From Diadophis punctatus similis (Eukaryota; Chordata; Lepidosauria; Squamata; Dipsadidae), in contig JALIGW010000005.1 in assembly GCA_023053685.1 (NCBI GenBank), positions 29,726,480 to 29,790,479 on the forward strand: a stretch of 64,000 nt of DNA, written 5' to 3'. The number at the start of each line of letters is the position of its first letter. Position 1 is the first letter of the stretch. Both the position numbers and the translations under genes were made by a program. Below are positions 43,737-56,109 of the stretch, one piece after another. The notes under the pieces were generated by a model. That model did no database searches. It was not told the DNA's origin and saw only the letters and a list, made by a program, of their open reading frames with translations.

Positions 43737-44699
43737 CATACAAGTGTTTGGTAATGGTAGAATGCTATATTAATTTAAGATGTTTATTAACTTCCCTCAG
43801 TTTGAATGAACTATTATAGTGAACGGGGAAAATAAACAATATATCCCACTTTCTTAAATTTTTGAGGCACATATGCTCTCATACTTTGAGTTGTAGTTCT
43901 GTATTTTCAATGCAGTATCTAATTCAGTACAGAACAACTTATAAATAATAAGTTCATATGCATTGCTGTAGGAGAACTACTATTTTCAACAACAAAAAAC
44001 CCACTAGAATAATGTATCCATCAGTAAAGAACATTTTCCAACAATCTGACAGGAAGGCAATTCCACTGGTTGCTTGATCAGTCTCTAGTACTGTATCAAG
44101 AAACAACCTGAACTTTTGATGACACTGCTCCCTAGTAATCACGTGCTGCTAGTGATTTTGGACATCGGTTGAGAAGCTCTGGGACATGAACCAGCTGATG
44201 TAATGATTGGAGCTAGTAGAAAAAGACTGAAAGTAAACTTGATGAAGCATGGGTACATCTACCCCATGGCAATAAGGAATGCGAAGTATTGGCACTTGTC
44301 TTCATGGCAGCAACCTATAAGGAACTAAATCCACAATTGATATAAGTCATTTGTAAAAAAAAAACTAGCTTTGGCTTCAAATAACAAACTGTTTTGGGAT
44401 CAGAAAAAAGGCAGATCAGTTCAGGAGGTGGACATTTGAGATTAGCCTAGTTTAGAGTAGATTCCAAACACACTCAGAGCAATTATGTGGACACTGTTGC
44501 AGCTTCTACCAACTCTATGCCAAAGCAAACTGTCCCTCATACCATAGTGGGATGAAGATATATACTGTAATTCTGGGATTCTGTTATTGATGGAATAATA
44601 GCAGTACCTGGCAGGGGAAGAATTATTAGCTATATTATTAGCTGGTTCCAAGACATGGTAATCCTGTTTTCCAAAAGCAAGTGAACCTCAAATGGAAAC
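43737..44699. other. Unassigned sequence
   Basis: No exon or repeat recognised. Confidence 0.35.
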
Positions 44700-44768
44700 G
44701 TTGTAAGACCATTCTTTATTTAGTGTGGAGGTGGGAGATACTTTCAAAGTAATCTACCAAATTCCTTG
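44700..44768 (+). pseudogene. Penelope-like element fragment, 5' of inserted LTR
   Basis: The frame reads DTFKVIYQIP up to 44768. VIY corresponds to the first motif of a GIY-YIG nuclease. The frame resumes at 45337 beyond the LTR. Confidence 0.6.
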
Positions 44769-45336
44769 TGTTAAGGAAATTTTATGAAACTGAGTATATG
44801 CAACAGAATGTGGGGTTGCAGTTCGATACTTTAGAGTCAATAAACATATGTCTTCAAAGTGTTCTAAATAATTTACTTGAATAAACTAGCAAAGTTCAAA
44901 ACAAAAAAGTCCATTCTTTAATTAACACGAAGAATCTTTCTTTAGCCTATCTTTGTCTGGAATAGCAAAGATTGCAGCTATCTAATATACAGACACGAAG
45001 TCAAGCACTTAGCTATTAATCTCTAGTAGATAAAGTCTTTAGCAAACAATGCAGTAGAAGAACCTTGAACTTCTGTAGCATAGCGTCTTCAGTCAATACG
45101 AGCATAGCTGAAGCTGTAGCAGAAATCAGGAGCATGAGTAGAAGCAGTCTCTCTCAGTCGAGTAATCAAGCAAGCAAGCACTCACTCTCTGACTCAAGCT
45201 AGCCTGTTCTCCTTTTATAACCATTAACAAGCCTACAATGCTTACAATACATTTAAAGCAATATCACTTTTTAACACAAACATAGATTAGTGGTTTATTC
45301 ATACATTAGTAAATCAGTTTGGACATGGTCCTGACA
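44769..45336 (-). mobile_element. Solo LTR inserted in a Penelope-like element
   Basis: The minus strand begins TGTCAGGACC and ends CCTTAACA. The 5-bp duplication CCTTG (plus strand) occurs at 44764-44768 and 45337-45341. A TTATAAAAGG promoter box lies at complement 45213-45222. At 568 bp without internal coding it is a recombined solo LTR. The 5-bp duplication fits ERV or Ty3/gypsy; lineage not assigned. Confidence 0.85.
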
Positions 45337-45860
45337 CCTTGCATGGATTGCCCCTGTGACTATGTAGGACAGATGGGTAGGAAGTTAACCACCAGATTGC
45401 AAGAACACAAGTGAGCAGTCAGATGAGGAGATCTGAACTCACTGGTAGCCTCACACTGCAATGAACAAGGATACACATTCAATTTTGCAGCTACTAAGAT
45501 TGTTGGATGAGCAGGCACAAAAACAGCCAGGGAAGTGTTTGAAGCCTGGGAAACAGGCCCCTCATCGGTCAACAGGAGTGCTGATTTAGCTCTAGCCTAT
45601 CAAGTACTTAGAAGGCGAGGGCTGGGCAGCACAAGCAAATGCCAGCTAACAATGTAAAAGCCAGCCATCAACATACCTCAATCAGCATCTTAAAAAGGCA
45701 CATACAACAGGCACTATAAATACCACACACAGAACACACACTCTGCTAGAGAGAAGTTACCTGAAGCACAAGTCCGAAAGCTCAGAAGATAAAGCCTCTG
45801 GTCCCAGTGACTGACCCAGATTGGATCCTAGGACATTATCCGGGATGGGACACATACATT
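45337..45860 (+). pseudogene. Penelope-like element: GIY-YIG endonuclease end
   Basis: After the LTR the frame continues CMDCPCDYVGQMGRKLTTRL, where DYVGQ is the YIG motif and R(K)LTTRLQEH the following helix. Further on, ATKIVG, AREVFEAWETGP and LALAYQVL are typical of the C-terminus of Penelope-like elements. There are three in-frame TGA stops, at 45412, 45424 and 45508. Non-functional. Confidence 0.85.
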
Positions 45861-48629
45861 TGCCTTCATTCATGAGTGTTCATTTGACCCAGAAAGGGGT
45901 ATGTTTATTTGATCCCAATGAATGAGCCTATGTTAGGAGTACAGAGAGTGTGTTGTTATGTTTATTCCCCAGATCTTTTGTAGTTTTTGTTACCAACAAT
46001 TATGCCATCCCGATTGCCCTAATTCTGATTTGATCCCATCAAATTATGGTTATAATGGTACTTTAGTTACCTCAAAGAGGTTCCCTTGGTAATGGTATAT
46101 TAGAAGCCACACTTTCAAAAATAGGACCAGGAAAAAGAAGTGTGTCAGATAAACAATTAAATTGAAATGAAATGAAAATCAACAAACACTATAATTTTTC
46201 CAGTATTGATATTTATTACCATCTCATGAAGTCCAACAATTAAAAACATTTTGGGAGGGCTTTAAATTGATGGAGAAAGTGCTTTCAATGTTCTTGTCAA
46301 AAGAGAACATTTGCTATAATCCTCTTGGACTTTCCACAATTATGAGGTGGCCAAGTATGTCCAAATTCCCAATCACTTACAGCAAATGGGCAGTTTCCAA
46401 GTCAGGAAAAAGAGACTGTAGAGATAATGTCTTTGACTTGGACACTAGGCTGTAATTTGATGTTTCTCTCTTCTTCTTCTTTTTACATTGTTGTTGTTTT
46501 ATTTTGCTCTAGCAATTTTGATTAAATATGAAAGCAGGATGTCAAGTTTTGTAAAGAACTAAATGAAGTAACTAAATATATAAGTAACTAAATATAACTA
46601 ACTAAATAAATCTGCTTCTGATAATCTATTTCAAATGTGTGTGGTTTTGGTTCCTGACTGGAGACAATTAAACAGGGCCTTCAAATTGACTCACCATAAA
46701 GCAAAGCTTCAAATAGCAGGTTTTTGAAAGGTAGAATAGATAAAAGTTTGTGTTTATGTCAGGGTTTTTTCCCCCCATTTATTTTTCAAAGTTGGCTGCA
46801 AGGTCATCCCAATAGATTGATTCAATTCCCAGGCAAAGAGAGCTCAGCAGGCCATTCATTGCCCAGAACAATTCCACCAGATGGCACCTGAACATGGCGT
46901 TATTGTATGAAGTGTTGTTTCGGGGAAAAATATCCCTCCCCCAATAAATTATGCTTTATATAGTGTGTTTGTTCTGTCTCTTCCCTTAATTCAGACCTAG
47001 ATAAAAACATAATCACGCACTGCACCATGATATGTCAGACCCACAGACAATCATGTACTCTACATTCCAGTCCACATACAGAGGGGAGAAAATAAATAGC
47101 TCATATTGTTATTTATTGAGTTCAGGAAGGTTTCCTTTCCATACCCCGGACAGCAGTTTCCTTCTTGTTTATAATGATTAGCAGACATTCTTTCATTGCT
47201 CAAGGTAAACAGATAACTGTCTGTGGCTTTGCCCACCACTGCTAAATCCCCTTTACAAGTCCCTCTGAGAATATTCAGAAACTGTATGTATAGATGGGAG
47301 TGAGGGACAAGTATTATGTTCCTTCTACCATCTGTCTCACTTATCTCTTGCTCTTCATGACAGATCTAAAGAGATGCTGTAAGCTCATTCAGTTGAACAG
47401 GGTTACAGTTCCTCTTCGATTTTTCCTCTTTATTTTAGAAAAAGGGAAGGTGAGGGTAGAACCAGAACATACATTCTCAGTTCCTATCCACCTTTACAAT
47501 TAGTGAATGCCCAAAATAAGGCTGAAGTATTTGACCCATTAATTAAAGCAATGTCATAATATAAACAACTACAACTATACAGTCACAGAATGTAGTAAGT
47601 GGAGTGACCTAAATAATATGTCAGTCAAGTTCAAGGATAGTGACCTCCAGATATTGTTGAACTACTAATCTCAGCAACTCTCATTTTGGGTCATGTTGGT
47701 TAAGGATGTAGAAATTTTAATAGGCAATATCTTAAGGGGACACAAGGTTTCTCACTGCCAGTGACAAAGAAATTGGAAGGAAACATGGAAGACTGCTATA
47801 AAAATTATATAGTGCGGCAACTTACATCAAGGTTGCTTTTGGACTGACAACAAATTCACTTCAAGTAGTTATTATTCTTTCTTTCTTTGGACTTTTTCAA
47901 TGTAGCTTGGATTATATATGAAGGGTGGAATACTCACATTGAAGAAGTTGATTTTTTATGTGTTGATTTATATAAAGAGGCTTTTCTTTGTAGTGATTCC
48001 CAATCTCACTGATTTTTGAATGCTAGGACACAGGAACACCCCATTCCCCTCCAAACCAGGCAACCTACTCATCTCAGAAGGGATTCAGAAGTTTCCTCTC
48101 AATTTAGGTGGTCCAAATACTGGATAAAAATTACAATTCTCCTTAACTTTGTGAGGAACATCATACAGTGACAGATTTACTTTACAAAATAAATTACTTG
48201 TTTACAAAATAACAATCTGCAAGTAATTTCTTTTCGTGTTGATACGCCTTTGTTATCTATAACATATTGGAAGAGTGTATCTGGAATGGCAAGATAAATA
48301 GTACAACAATATCTATAGCATATTGACTTTTGTTGATTCCTGTACTATGCTGTTTCCTATGCAAGCTTTTCCCAATCCAGAGTCTACCAATGTGTTGAAG
48401 TAGAACTCCTGATCTCAGCCACTTCAATCAGTAGTTACATTAATAGATAATAAGGAAAAAGTAAAAGAACTAGCTCACATTTTGCTGAAAAGAAGATATG
48501 TTTCCTCTAGGCAGTTGAAAGAAATGGTTGAATAAGCAGGTTCCTAGTTTACTCATCAGGAATGTAGTCAGGGAATACAGTCTGATGACTTTGAACGAGT
48601 TCAGATCTCTAGAATCAGATGAATGACAT
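45861..48629. other. Unassigned sequence
   Basis: The longest repeat-poor stretch (2.8 kb), AT-rich, with one perfect CTCF core at 46874. No exon recognised. Confidence 0.4.
46874..46887 (+). promoter_or_regulatory. CTCF-like motif, perfect core
   Basis: CCACCAGATGGCAC matches all 14 positions of the CTCF core. It sits in a stretch (46.6-48 kb) without recognised repeats and points in the opposite direction to the pair at 0.6 kb. Confidence 0.5.
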
Positions 48630-48637
48630 GTATGATC

Positions 48638-49157
48638 CAGGGGAGGGTTCCTATTTTTTTTACTACCACTCTGTGGGCGTGGCTTATTTTGTGGGTGTGG
48701 CTTGCCAGCCATGTGACTGGGTGGGCGTGGCTTCTCGGACTGCTGAAGGGAGGGGAACTGAGATAGGTCCTGTCGCCCATCCCCCCTTCCCTCAGCAGCT
48801 CGAGAAGCCTCAAACGTGTGAAAATGCCTAGAATCATCACCGTGCGTTCGTGGCTTCTCGGACTGCTGAAGGGAGGAGAATGGAGATAGCTCCTGCCGCC
48901 CGTTCTTTCAGCGTCTCACGTGCTCCCTCAGCCATCCTCCCCTGCTTGGACTCACTGTGGGGTAGGAAGGCAGCGCATGCGCAGTGCCGGAAACTCGGTT
49001 TCTGGGCATGTGCAGAAGAAAATTAAAAAAAAATTTAATTTTTTTTAAAAATGGTGGCACCCATGCACTGGCAACCGACCACACCGGTACTGTGACGTCA
49101 CCAGTGGGCCGCTACCGGTGCTATAGAGTGGACCGCACTGGTAGGAACCCACCACTG
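48638..49157. mobile_element. hAT-type MITE, CACCGGTAG/GGGCGTGG family, reverse orientation
   Basis: Starts CAGGGGAGGGTTCCTA and ends TAGGAACCCACCACTG. Flanks GTATGATC and GTATAATC match at 7 of 8. Reverse orientation relative to the copy 320 bp downstream. Confidence 0.92.
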
Positions 49158-49469
49158 GTATAATCCTGAAAAAACTTGCTCATGATCAAACCAAATCTGT
49201 TTTCTCTGAAAAATCCTGGACAAGGGGTGAAGTACTAGATGACTGGAGAAAAATACAAACATTGGCCCTTTCATCAGGAAGGGCAAAATGCAAGCCCAGG
49301 AAATGATAGTCTGAAAACAGAGAAGATTTTGAAATGTGATGATAAAGCGATCTTGAAGAAATGCAGATTATCAAATATTAGCACATTCTTCATTAAGTAG
49401 AATTAATTTCAATTAAATAGTTGGCTGAAAGAGAGCAAATGCTCATATTTACAGATAACACAAAACATG
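49158..49469. other. Spacer between two opposite MITEs
   Basis: Nothing recognised. Confidence 0.35.
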
Positions 49470-49477
49470 GCGGACAT

Positions 49478-50033
49478 CAGTGGTGGGTTCCTACCAGTGC
49501 GGTCCACTCTATAGCACCGGTAGCAGCCCGCTGGTGATGTCACAGTACCGGTGCGGTCGGTTGCCGGTGCCTGGGCGCTGCCATTTTTTTAAAAAAAAAA
49601 TTTTACATTAAAAATTTTTTTTCTTCTGCGCATGCCCAGAAGCCGAGCTTCCGGCGCTGCGCATGCACTGCCTTCCTACCCCACAGTGAGTCCAAGCAGG
49701 GGAGGATGGCTGAGGGAGCGTGTGAGACGCTGAAAGAACAGGCGGCAGGAGATATCTCCATTCCCCTCCCTTTAGCAGTCAGAGAAGCCACGAACGCACG
49801 GTGATGATCCTAGGCATTTTCGCATGTTTGAGGCTTCTCGAGCTGCTGAGGGGAGGGGGCATGGGCGGCAGAACCTATCTCAGTTCCCCTCCCTTCAGCA
49901 GTCTGAGAAGCCACGCCCACCCGGACACATGGCTGGTAAGCCACGCCCACCCAGTCACATGGCTGGCAAGCCACACCTACAAAATAAGCCACACCCACAG
50001 AGTTGTAGTAAAAAAATTAGGAACCCGCCCCAG
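49478..50033. mobile_element. hAT-type MITE, CACCGGTAG/GGGCGTGG family
   Basis: Perfect duplication GCGGACAT (49470-49477, 50034-50041). Starts CAGTGGTGGGTTCCTACC. The 3' end is CCGCCCCAG rather than CCACTG. A CCACGCCCACC-type block is duplicated near 49910-49955. Confidence 0.93.
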
Positions 50034-50041
50034 GCGGACAT

Positions 50042-50504
50042 ATATAATATGTTAGAAGGCAGAAAAACAAAATGATTTTGATAGAGAAGTGAGCAGAATT
50101 TAAGAAATGTAAGAAAAAAGAATTTAACTGCACAGGCATAGAGCAAGGAATATATGATCGGAATAATAAGATGTGTGAAAAATGATTTTGGAATTGTAAT
50201 TGATTAAAAACTGAATATTAATCAGAAGTGTGATCTGGCGGCAAAAGAAGCAAATGAAAGTTTTAACTAGCTAATAATTTTCAAATAATTTCCTTTTTAT
50301 TTTAGAAAAAATAGGGAAGATGAGAGTACATACTGTATCTTTTCTTCTATATTCTGCATTGAGTGGACTCAGTCTTAAGAATGTGTCTAGTTCTGGGAAC
50401 CACTTTGAGGGAAAATGCTGAGAAACTGAATGTAGAGAAAGATAATAAGGCTGATCAATCACAGGGGAGAAACTTAAATCTTAGGAAGAAAACCAAGAAA
50501 ACTA
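50042..50504. other. Unassigned sequence
   Basis: Nothing recognised. Confidence 0.35.
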
Positions 50505-50836
50505 CAGGTAGTCCTCACTTAACTGCCACAATTGGGACTGGTAACTCCATGGCTAAGTGCCATGGTCATTAAGTGAAACATCACATGACTGCAATGAACA
50601 ATTTTACTTCTGCCTTTCTATTAACTCAGCTTGTTGCAACCCAGTTACGAAGCACACAAATGGCAATCACATAACTGTGGGATACTGAGATGATTGTAAA
50701 TACGTGCGGGGTGCAAAGTGCTGAAATGACAATCCGTGACTGTGGGATGTTGCAATGGTCATAAATTCAAGGATTGGTCACAAAGTATTTGTTAAGCTGC
50801 CATAACTTTGAACAGTCATTAAATGAGGACTACCTG
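50505..50836 (+). mobile_element. Tc1/mariner-type MITE (CAGGTAGTCCT ends)
   Basis: Cleanest copy of the family: CAGGTAGTCCTCACTTAACT at the left, AATGAGGACTACCTG at the right, and TA on both sides (50503-50504, 50837-50838). 332 bp, non-coding. Confidence 0.9.
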
Positions 50837-50838
50837 TA

Positions 50839-52214
50839 GGTAGCGAGAGAGGATTTGAGAAGAGAAGATTGAAAAATATGGTATCATTCTTGAATACTTG
50901 AAGGGTTATTCAAAGTCATAATCTGTTCACAAGCAGAACATGGAGTAATAAACTTAAATTTTAAGATTCTAGCTGAATATCAGGGGGGGAAATGCTAACA
51001 AATTACCAAAAGAAAGTGATTGAAATCTAAGTCTGGCCAACCATCTCTCTGAAAAGCTTTAATATGGATTCCTGCACTGAACAGGCAGTTATATGCAGAG
51101 GACCCAAATGGCCCCTTTTGACTTTATGATTCTACTATTTGTGATAATTTTATTATTTTTATATCTAGATAATTACTGCCTCATTTCCTTCACTATTTAT
51201 AAGATTTGATCATAGTTTTAAATGGATTTCTTCACTCTGCTACATCTGATACAGTTTATTTTTAATTTGTTAAGTTAAACAAAATGATTTCTCCAAAGTC
51301 ATGAAGACTTTAGTTTAGCCTTTTCTTATTTGAAATAATTGACTCATTCTTTATAAACACATGTCAAGTGCATTGGACAAATATAAGATGCCTCTCAAAG
51401 GGGGTATTAGATGTAATCAGACATTTCTTTATTTGTTCAATAAAGTAGTGCAAAATGATTAAGGGGCCCAAATTTATCAAAGCATTGAAATATGAGCTGG
51501 TAGAATAATTTTCATTCTCAGTAGATTGTACAATTTGCATTTTAATTATAAAATAATTACAAAGTGTGAAGTTTTATATAATCCACTTAAACTAGTAATG
51601 GCAAAAATGAAAGGCATTTCCCAGGAAAATTTATCCATCTCTTTATTTATCTTTTGTATAAATAGCATATGAATATAGAACTAGAATGTGTTCCACTTTG
51701 GACATATATATATTTAAAACTATTTGACAAGACAGAGCCAAGTTTTATATATACAACATAAATCCTTAGAAATATGAAATGTGACTCTATTAAAAAAATG
51801 TTTTCAGATTCTTCTGCTGCTTCTGAATTGTAGTCAGTAGCAGAAAGACAAAAGGAACATATACCCATTCTATTGATTTTGCAGATAGATGAATTATCTT
51901 GGAGTCTTTGCAAGTTTTTCCCATTCTTGCATCCACCAAAGAACCATTTTTATCTTATAGAATTAGTGCTGGTTTGTTTTCTTATTCTCTTCCTAATCAT
52001 TTGGACTTTAAAATTGTGGGAAGCACCCGTTTTGTGGATTATATGCAGCCTGCTCTGACAAACTTTTGTTGGGAGAAAATTAAAAATACTTTAAACAAAT
52101 AAACAGTTGCTTAATCTAGATTCACTACAATCTGATTCCTGGAATATATACTACTCTGTTTTGAAATAATAGTTTATCTTGTGAGGGAGGGAATTCACAA
52201 AATTGAACTTTTAG
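50839..52214. other. Unassigned AT-rich sequence
   Basis: No exon or repeat recognised over 1.4 kb. Confidence 0.4.
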
Positions 52215-52440
52215 GGGGCAAAAGACAGTTAATTAGGTGGTTTGGGTAAGGCACAAACTTAAAAACTGGAAAACTGTGAATTCTAGTCCCATCTTAGGCA
52301 CTAGTCAGCTGGATGACTCTGGTCTAGTCACCTTATCTCAGGAAGAAAGCAATGGCAAACCACTTCCAAAATCTTGCCAAGAAAAATGCGGAGACTAGTC
52401 CAGGTAGTTGCAAGCAGTCAACATTGAAACACACACACAC
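52215..52440 (+). mobile_element. Diverged tRNA-derived SINE with Bov-B-like tail
   Basis: The head GTGAATTCTAGTCCCATCTT is a decayed B-box region. GCAATGGCAAACCACTTCC and CTTGCCAAGAAAA belong to the Bov-B-related 3' part. It ends in a short CA run. Confidence 0.65.
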
Positions 52441-52679
52441 ACCACAGGGGAAGAACAGAATAGCAGTGTTGTCCTTGTGGTTTATACTCCCTTAATCTTA
52501 TACTTCCATCTTTTTGAAGACAGGCTGACCAAGTGTTCCGTGTGAGGCAGCAAGGTTGTCTTCTGAATAGCTATTAGACATCTCTTCAAGGGTTTGTTTG
52601 AAGAACATGCTGAACATAACTGATAAGATAGATATCAAACCTAACTCCTTAAGTTATAGCAGCATAAGAATGACCCTAT

Positions 52680-53981
52680 AGGTAATCCTTGAGATACAAC
52701 TGTAATGGAGTCTGCCCATTATGGTCGCACATCGTGACAGTCGTTAGGTGAAATGTGTCACCTAACGACACCTCCATCCCTGCTCTCCTCAATGAAACAT
52801 TAAACAAACATGCAGTTTGTTAAACAGAGCTTGGGGTGTCTCCTGTGTGAGGGAGGCCATTGAAGGCTTAGCAGAGGCTGAGGCTTGCCTGCCTCGGTCC
52901 ATTCAAGGCCTTCCCCAACCCCAAGATCTCCCATGCTCCACTTCCAGTGCCTTGGGTCTCAACAGGCCTTTCCCCCCCCCGGGTCCTCGAAGCCCTTAGG
53001 CATGATTCCCACCCCACCAGGCCAAACACCCATCTCTTCATTTACCTTTTGAAGAGTTCCAAGGCCTTCCAGAGCACTAGAATGACTTCCTTCTTTGGGC
53101 AGCCACATGGCATGTTTCCAAAAGCTGACATCATTTTGTCCCATTCACAGAATGGTGGCTGAATTCGGGTCGCTGCCATGTGACTCGAGAACAAACTGCT
53201 TCATTTTGCTGCCTTAACAAAGTCTGCACATTGAGAAGCTTCTGAAGCGCTGGGCAGACCTCTCTAAGGCAGCAAAATGAAGCCGTTTGTCTGGTGGCAG
53301 TGGTGGGTTCCTACCGGTGCGGTCCACTCTATAGCACCGGTAGCGGCCTGCTGGTGACATCACAGTACCGGTGCGGTCAGTTGCCAGTGCCTGGGCGCCG
53401 CCATTTTTTTTAAAAAAAATTTTTACATTAAAAAAAATTTCTTCTGCGCATGCCCAGAAGCCGAGCTTCCGGCACTGCGCATGCGCTGCCTTCCTATCCC
53501 ACAGTGAGTCAAAGCAAGGGAGGATGGCTGAGGGAGCGCATGAGACGCTGAAAGAATGGGCAGCAGGAGCTATCTCCATTCCCCTCCCTTCAGCAGTCCG
53601 AGAAGCCACGAACACGCAGTGATGATCCTAGGCATTTTCGCACGTTTGAGGCTTCTCGAGCTGCTGAAGGGAGGGGAAATGGACGGCAGGACCTATCTCA
53701 GTTCCCCTCCCTTCAGCAGTCCAAGAAGCCACGCCCACCTGGTCATATGACTAGTAAGCCACACCCACAAAATAAGCCACGCCCACAGAGTGGTAGTAAA
53801 AAATTAGGAACTGTCTGGTGGCCACTGTTTTGTCCCAAACAGGACAAAATGGTGGCCACGTTTGGATCTGTGCTAATGAGGCAAATGAACACAGGGCCAC
53901 TGCAGCCACCGAAATTTTGAAATGAGCTTTTGGGAGAGCTATTGTAACTTTGGACATTCTGTCATACCTCAAGGGCTACCT
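52680..53981. mobile_element. Tc1/mariner-type element (CAGGTAGTCCT ends) interrupted by a hAT MITE
   Basis: Left TAGGTAATCCTTGAGATACAAC and right ATACCTCAAGGGCTACCTGTA are decayed family ends. A CGTTAGGTG/CACCTAACG hairpin lies at 52743-52770. The 516-bp hAT at 53298-53813 is nested inside, leaving about 786 bp of host element. A CATTTTGCTGCCTTA string at 53201-53215 recurs inverted at 53263-53277. Confidence 0.65.
53298..53813. mobile_element. hAT-type MITE nested in a TA-flanked element
   Basis: Perfect duplication TCTGGTGG (53290-53297, 53814-53821). The 3' end is shortened to TTAGGAACTG, lacking the usual CCCACCA before the final CTG. Confidence 0.92.
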
Positions 53982-54149
53982 GTATAGGTTATAAGATAGT
54001 ATAAATCACCAGCAAGGGAATAGCTTAATTCTGTTTTTAAAAGCCATTAAGCTAAAAGACAACTGGGGACTTGAAGTTGTCCATAGAATATATCAATCCT
54101 TATTGGGATTGGAAATTGAGCAGGCACAAAGATGCATAGCCATAGTTTT

Positions 54150-55376
54150 ATTGTTGTTATTAGATTTTATTTATAAGATTATTTTTAAATCCTGCTTTAT
54201 TTTTTATAAATAACTCAAGGCAGCAAAGATACCTAATACATAAGGTGACCAGATGTCCCGCTTTTGTGGGACAGTCCCGCTTTTTAATAATTTGTCCCGC
54301 GTCCTGCGGCATTTCAAAAAAGTCCCGCCAAGCAAGTGTGGCACGGAAGCCGCTGGTGGCCGGGTGGGCGGCAGCCCCCCGGGTGAGTATAGGGCCAGGC
54401 CTGCACTTGGAAGGGGCCGCCGCTCTCGCTGCTCTCTCTCCCTCCCTGCCTGGCTGCAGACTCTGCCTGCCTTCCCAAAGCAGTGCTGCCGCAGTTCACT
54501 TTTGTTTCGCAGCGGGAGAAGGAAGAAAGCGGGCAGCGAGAGCGGCAGCCTCTTCCAAGCGCAGGCCTGGCCCTCTCCCCACACGGAGGGCTGATGCCTG
54601 GTTGGCTGGCGGCAGCTTCTGCAACGGAGGCAGCACGCGGCTGTGAAGAACCCTCACCACCCACCCTCCCGGAGCACCACAGCCGTGGTTTGCTTTCTTC
54701 CTTCTCCTGCCGCTGTCCCTCTCCGGGCCAGACGCAGTAGAGGTGAGTCCCGGCCATGGCAAACTGCGGCTGTGGTGCTCCGGGAGGGCGGGTGGTGAGG
54801 GTTCTTCACAGCCGTGTGCTGCCTCCGTTGCAGAAGCCGCCACCAGCCAGCCGGGCAGCAGCCCTCCATGTGGGGAGAGGGCCAGGCCTGCACTTGGAAG
54901 AGGCTGCCGCTCTCGCTGCCCGCTTTCTTCCTTCTCCCGCCGCGAAACAAAAGTGAACTGCGGCAGCGCTGCTTCGGGAAGGCAGGCAGAGTGTGCAGCC
55001 AGGCAGGGAGCGAGAGCGGTGGTAAGGACTGTGATGAAGGGGGGGGGTGTTTGGGGGGGTGCACAAAGCTGCAGCAAAGCAATCCTGGATTTGTTTCTCC
55101 ACCTTTATTCACATGGATGGGCTGCGGGATAAGAGAGACTTGCTCCCCTAGAAACCCCCCCCCCGTCAATGGTGTCCCGCTTTATAAATATTAAAATCTG
55201 GTCACCTTACTAATACACCTTCCCCCTCCTGTTTTGCCCACAACAACAACCCTGTGAAGCGACTTGGTCTGAGAGAGAGTGACCGAGAGTACCCAGATAG
55301 TTTTTCATGCCTAAAGCGGAAGTAAAACTCACAATCTCCTGGTTTCTATCATGGAGCCTTAACCACAAGACCAAAT
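54150..55376 (-). mobile_element. tRNA-derived SINE split by a DNA transposon
   Basis: The SINE runs on the minus strand. Its head lies at 55376-55210 (ACTCACAATCTCCTGGTTTC is the complement of the B-box region) and its 3' part (AATAACTCAAGGCAGCAAAG) at 54240-54150. The interruption 54241-55209 is flanked by CTAATACA, which is single-copy in the uninterrupted SINE. Confidence 0.82.
54241..55209. mobile_element. Fold-back DNA element with TAAGGTGACCAGAT ends
   Basis: Ends TAAGGTGACCAGATGTCCCG and ATCTGGTCACCTTA, with perfect 8-bp duplication CTAATACA (54233-54240, 55210-55217) and hAT-like size of duplication. Arms about 54420-54695 and 54760-55020 are inverted copies of each other. A further partial copy starts at about 54390. 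Very GC-rich; the long frames on both strands reflect composition. Confidence 0.9.
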
Positions 55377-56100
55377 TTTCTTTTCTATGGCAGGTTTATT
55401 TTTTAATTAATTATAATTTTAGAAATATTAAACAGTTGGTATATGCAAAATGTATAGCTTTTAATATTTCCTTTTATCATTTTGATTATGTGTTTCCCCT
55501 GTTTAGTAGTATGTAAAGTCATCATCCCATAATTCTAAGATGTACAGTTATTAGGATTTTATGACTCAGGTCTAATATTATGCTACTTTAATTCAGCATT
55601 CTTCTACTATGCTACTTTAATTCAGCATTCCTCTACCACTTTCCAAATCAGTCCTATTTTCATTTCCATTTATTTTATTTAATATGCTTAATTTTAATAT
55701 GTTTATTGTTTTTAATTTATATTAATGATTTTTCTATTTATTTAACAAAACAAAACAAAAACCTTAGTACAACTATCAGCCATTCCTGATTAATTGTAAT
55801 AGGTTATAGCCTAGCCTGTTTATTTTTCATTTGAAAAAAAATCTGGAAGAATATGGAACATGTATTTATTCTATGGTAGCTTTTTTTAGTCATTTACAAA
55901 AGCATTAAACAGAACTACAATTAATTAGAGTTATAGTCTAGATTATGAAAATTAAAGATTTTTAAATATAAGGAAAGAAATGTGTAGAGTAATTTAAATA
56001 AATGAGCAAATTAATCAGTGGCTAAAATATATTTAACTATATATTGCATATGTCTAGAGTTTATGTCTAACAAAGTGCTGAAACAGAGGAGGTAATGGTA
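55377..56100. other. Unassigned AT-rich sequence
   Basis: Contains a 31-bp tandem duplication (TATGCTACTTTAATTCAGCA and neighbours) at 55578-55636. Otherwise nothing recognised. Confidence 0.45.
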
Positions 56101-56109
56101 GTCTTAATT

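Noticed and set aside
54204..55194. Ten or more GC-rich frames of 66-193 residues on both strands
   Set aside because: All lie in the fold-back element; composition and inverted arms explain the open frames, and no protein family is recognisable.
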